This document shows positions 5,263 through 6,273 of a stretch of DNA of 6,273 nt, one piece after another; the first letter of the stretch is position 1, and each line of letters begins with the position of its first letter. The DNA is from an uncultured Bacteroidota bacterium. Its GTDB lineage: Bacteria > Bacteroidota > Bacteroidia > Chitinophagales > Saprospiraceae. The notes beneath the pieces were generated by a model. That model searched no databases and was not told the DNA's origin. It was given only the letters and a program-made list of their open reading frames with translations. The stretch lies in NCBI GenBank assembly GCA_937876435.1, contig CALEIL010000363.1:1-6273 (forward strand). The letters are read 5' to 3'. The position numbers were made by a program, and so were the translations under genes.

Positions 5263-6273
5263 ATGAAACACATCATTATTCTTTTGACGTTCAGCCTATT
5301 GGTCTTTGGAGGCATCGGATCCACCGCTCAGAATGAAGGAACATCCACATTCAAGGCGGGATTTGCAGAAATGGACATAACTCCGGATATCGGAATGGAA
5401 AAGCCAGGCGGGTACGGCAAAAGCTACAATACCACGTTCAACGATCGGTGCAAGGTGCGCGCAGCAGTATTTGATGATGGCAACAAAAGAGTGGCCGTCG
5501 TCGGGGTCGATATTTTGTTTATTACCCGGGATGTGGTGCTTGCCGCCCGGGCTGGTATTGAAGAATTGTGCGGTATCGATCCGGATGCCGTGATGATCGG
5601 CGCCTCACATTCGCATTCCTCGGGACCGATCGCGATGACCGATGCCAGGCTCTTTGAGGATGCATCCCCGCTGGTAAAAGACCTGGTGTTCAATAAATCT
5701 ATCACCGCAGATCCGGGATATACGCAGCATTTGACTCACCAAATCATCCAGGCTGTCGTGCAGGCGGACCGGTACAAAACCGAGGCCAAAATGGCCGTGG
5801 GAGTGGGCCACGAAGATAAAGTATCCTTCAACCGAAGACTCCGGATGAAAAATGGACAGACCTACTCACACCCCGGAGTGGGCAACCCGGACATCATCGA
5901 TTACGCCGGACCAATTGACCCGGACGTGGGTACCGTGGGGGTTTGGGATCTGGACGGACGTCTTTTGGGAACGATCGTCAATTTCTCCTGCCACGCCACC
6001 ACCAACCCCGGTGGTATCTCTGCAAACTGGATCTGGACCATGGAAAGGACATTGCGCCGCGCTACGGGTAACGCGGCACTGCCCGTGGTCTTCTTGCAGG
6101 GGGCTTGCGGAGACATTACCCAGGTCGACAACCTCGCCACCCACGCCAATCCCAGCGCCAGAGAATGGTGCGAGATCGTCGGAGGCCGCGTCGGGGCAGA
6201 AGCATACAAAACCCTACTTCTCACGCGCCGAGGGGCAGGAAGCGATATTCCACTGGATTATACCTCTCGGGTG
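5263..6273 (+). CDS. Secreted neutral/alkaline ceramidase-like hydrolase, N-terminal part (runs off right edge)
   Basis: The frame is open from ATG 5263 to the last base (337 codons, no stop), so the 3' end lies outside. Residues 1-23 are a signal peptide (MKHIIILLTFSLLVFGG, ending STAQ), predicting export. The mature part opens with FKAGFAEMDITPDIG (30-44), the typical first strand of the neutral/alkaline non-lysosomal ceramidase family (Pfam PF04734). Zinc ligands of known ceramidases match H116 in GASHSHSSGP (113-122) and H244 in NFSCHATT (240-247). The nucleophile segment, N-x-G-D-V-S-P in true ceramidases, reads ACGDITQ (281-287), with Thr286 where Ser is expected. Known enzymes hydrolyse the amide of ceramide. 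The many bacterial relatives with shortened motifs like this one have unproven substrates, so ceramidase activity should not be assumed. About 80-400 further residues, including the Glu and Tyr zinc ligands, would be outside the window. It is divergent from a secreted propeller protein. Confidence 0.85.
   Translation, partial: MKHIIILLTFSLLVFGGIGSTAQNEGTSTFKAGFAEMDITPDIGMEKPGGYGKSYNTTFNDRCKVRAAVFDDGNKRVAVVGVDILFITRDVVLAARAGIEELCGIDPDAVMIGASHSHSSGPIAMTDARLFEDASPLVKDLVFNKSITADPGYTQHLTHQIIQAVVQADRYKTEAKMAVGVGHEDKVSFNRRLRMKNGQTYSHPGVGNPDIIDYAGPIDPDVGTVGVWDLDGRLLGTIVNFSCHATTNPGGISANWIWTMERTLRRATGNAALPVVFLQGACGDITQVDNLATHANPSAREWCEIVGGRVGAEAYKTLLLTRRGAGSDIPLDYTSRV

Overview
The window looks like chromosomal DNA of an environmental Bacteroidota bacterium, possibly a Saprospiria or Cytophagia relative. 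This is inferred from Bacteroidota-like protein types, the lack of Shine-Dalgarno sequences at most starts, A/T-rich leaders, exported proteins whose signal peptides end in '..AQ', and two candidate promoters of the TTTG / TAnnTTTG type. No rRNA, tRNA or marker gene is present, so the taxonomy rests on style only.

Layout from left to right. Bases 3-236 are the C-terminal end of an IS630-family transposase whose upstream part lies outside the window. A secreted or lipid-anchored GH43 glycoside hydrolase of the arabinanase type follows on the + strand (about 487-1590); its start is uncertain. A mirrored pair of GC-rich palindromes (1595-1689) resembles a REP/BIME element and separates it from the convergent VOC/PhnB-like gene (1693-2112, - strand). 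A spacer of about 400 bp without a gene leads to a YafY-type HTH-WYL regulator (2511-3476, +). This gene converges on a DinB-family gene (3526-4023, -), with a strong hairpin terminator between the two stops. A secreted protein of unknown function, probably a beta-propeller (4222-5013, -), is divergent from a secreted neutral/alkaline ceramidase-like hydrolase. The hydrolase starts at 5263 and runs off the right edge.

Three themes can be read. First, exported hydrolysis: the GH43 enzyme, the ceramidase-like enzyme and the exported propeller fit an organism that degrades polymers or lipids. Second, a small soluble module (VOC protein, WYL regulator, DinB protein) of the kind often found together, plausibly a stress or small-molecule response set. 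Third, mobile or repetitive DNA: the IS630 remnant and the REP/BIME-like element.

I see no clear evidence of a novel multi-gene system such as a defence island, CRISPR array or biosynthetic cluster. The points most worth a second look are the palindromic element, the altered active-site motif of the ceramidase-like protein, and the uncharacterised propeller divergent from it.
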